Position numbers and translations under genes: made by a program. The notes below the pieces were generated by a model. That model worked only from the letters and a program-made list of their open reading frames with translations. It made no database searches and was not told the origin of the DNA. Source: Metopolophium dirhodum (lineage: Eukaryota > Arthropoda > Insecta > Hemiptera > Aphididae). From it: a stretch of DNA of 64,000 nucleotides. The stretch is from positions 17,731,217-17,795,216 of the forward strand of contig NC_083561.1 in the NCBI RefSeq assembly GCF_019925205.1. The letters run 5' to 3'. Position 1 is the first letter of the stretch, and each line of letters begins with the position of its first letter. Shown in pieces: positions 63,052-64,000 of the stretch.

Positions 63052-63321
63052 TCAATCGAGTTCAGTCTTGCAATCTCTTGCAAAAATACCATTTTCTCTT
63101 CTTCTATCCCAAGTGTCTATCCAAGCATTTGGACACATTCTTCGATAAGTATTTTTGAAAATATCACAGCTAGTTTCGTCTTCTCCCAATAGATATATAC
63201 ATCTGTGGTAGTCTACGTAATGTGTGAAGCAGTACCGTGTAACATTAGTGTTTTGAAATCTCGGGTCTAATGGGCAGCTGACGACGGATCGTAGATCATC
63301 GAGTTCATTCAATTTTGACAT
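63052..63321 (-). CDS. Cytochrome c oxidase subunit 6B-like protein, intronless, 89 aa
   Basis: Small intermembrane-space subunit of respiratory complex IV that helps bridge the two monomers. Its fold depends on two cysteine pairs: Cys31 and Cys41 form a Cx9C motif ('CFTHYVDYHRC'), and Cys52 and Cys63 form a Cx10C motif ('CDIFKNTYRRMC'). Family landmarks 'PLDPRFQNTNVTRYC' and 'CPNAWIDTWDRRRENGIF' are in the expected order and spacing, and length matches the usual 80-90 aa. The frame is open from ATG to stop in one exon, unlike every other confidently called gene here. It diverges in places from the usual family sequence, so it may be a paralogue or retrocopy rather than the main COX6B gene. 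No disabling change was seen. Confidence 0.85.
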   Translation of the reverse strand: MSKLNELDDLRSVVSCPLDPRFQNTNVTRYCFTHYVDYHRCIYLLGEDETSCDIFKNTYRRMCPNAWIDTWDRRRENGIFARDCKTELD

Positions 63322-64000
63322 TTTCCAAATTGTTAATTCCCTGGTAAATCCTTTTTTTATTCTATTTAATTAATGAACTTATGGAAGAATAAAATGCTAT
63401 TTGAACCGCGTTATAGTCGTATAATATAATATATATATATATATCGAAGTTTAGTGTACAAATTAAATTAAGTAAATAAAGTTGTTGATTTTGTAGAACA
63501 TAATTATTTATTAGTGGCCATAAACACATTTAAATGCGCGTGAATTGTAATTTTGTTAGTAAAATAAACATCGCTCAAAATTATGCGTACATAATATGCT
63601 ACACAAATTTGAAATTATGTAAACGCATATAAATATATAATCGTTGAAATCTACAGCAAAAAAACTATTATATTTGTGCCAAACTACTGTCCATCGTTGC
63701 ATTCTTTTTGGTTTAATGTTTGTAATATTATAATATTTGAATTTATAATATAGGTATTATGTATCAAGAGTCCAGACTATTATTTTCATTAAATTGTGTG
63801 ATGAAATAGCTATATGAACTATTGAATTCATAGACATATAAATAATTTATTTGTCTATGATTGAATTATATTAAATACAATTAAATTTGAATACTAGAAT
63901 ATACTACTAATAATAATCATATCCATAATAATATAATTTTAATAAATCAATATTTTGAACTTCTTCTTTATTGTTAAATCAAAAAGTATAATTCAAATTT
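63322..64000. other. Terminal AT-rich stretch
   Basis: Upstream side of the COX6B-like gene, so its promoter should be at the left edge. Contains a short (TA)n near 63430. No other feature seen. Confidence 0.45.

Overview
The window looks like nuclear DNA of a hemipteran insect, most likely an aphid. This is inferred from the very AT-rich intergenic DNA, the recurrent 'taggtacctat' words, the dense short inverted-repeat elements, and split genes with small GT-AG introns. No prokaryotic operon structure, CRISPR array, rRNA operon or confident tRNA was seen. Gene models were built by hand: each junction has GT/AG borders and a consistent reading phase, but no transcript or alignment was available.

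Layout. (1) 3.4-17.9 kb, + strand: a wax-ester-synthase/DGAT-like membrane acyltransferase with long repeat-filled introns and one unusually GC-rich 1.35 kb exon. (2) 18.05-22.74 kb, - strand: poly(ADP-ribose) glycohydrolase (PARG), 12 exons, 762 aa, converging tail-to-tail with gene 1 (142 bp between stop codons). (3) 24.14-26.79 kb, + strand: TRMO-type tRNA m6t6A37 methyltransferase, head-to-head with PARG. (4) About 26.96-30.07 kb: a DNA transposon with an apparently intact two-exon 463 aa transposase whose acidic residues are spaced DD82E. (5) 32.56-35.05 kb, - strand: phosphopantothenate-cysteine ligase (PPCS), 302 aa. (6) 37.86-44.79 kb, + strand: methylthioribose-1-phosphate isomerase (MRI1/MtnA), 363 aa, divergent from PPCS across a GC-rich promoter-like region. 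(7) 46.45 kb: a possible first coding exon of an unrecognised gene. (8) About 46.5-63 kb: gene-poor DNA with MITEs, a 5'-truncated LINE, a candidate SINE and dispersed repeats. (9) 63.05-63.32 kb, - strand: an intronless COX6B-like gene.

The genes are housekeeping functions (lipid esterification, ADP-ribose turnover, tRNA modification, CoA synthesis, methionine salvage, respiration) and do not form one pathway. I found no defence or otherwise novel multi-gene system. The most distinctive content is mobile DNA: the DD82E transposon, a TTAA-flanked foldback family with three copies, several hAT-type MITEs with 8-bp target duplications, and a four-copy dispersed repeat. Within the genes, the points worth attention are a PIP-like C-terminus on PARG, an in-frame 63-nt intron in TRMO that would encode a hydrophobic helix if retained, and a lengthened HH...DG motif in the acyltransferase.
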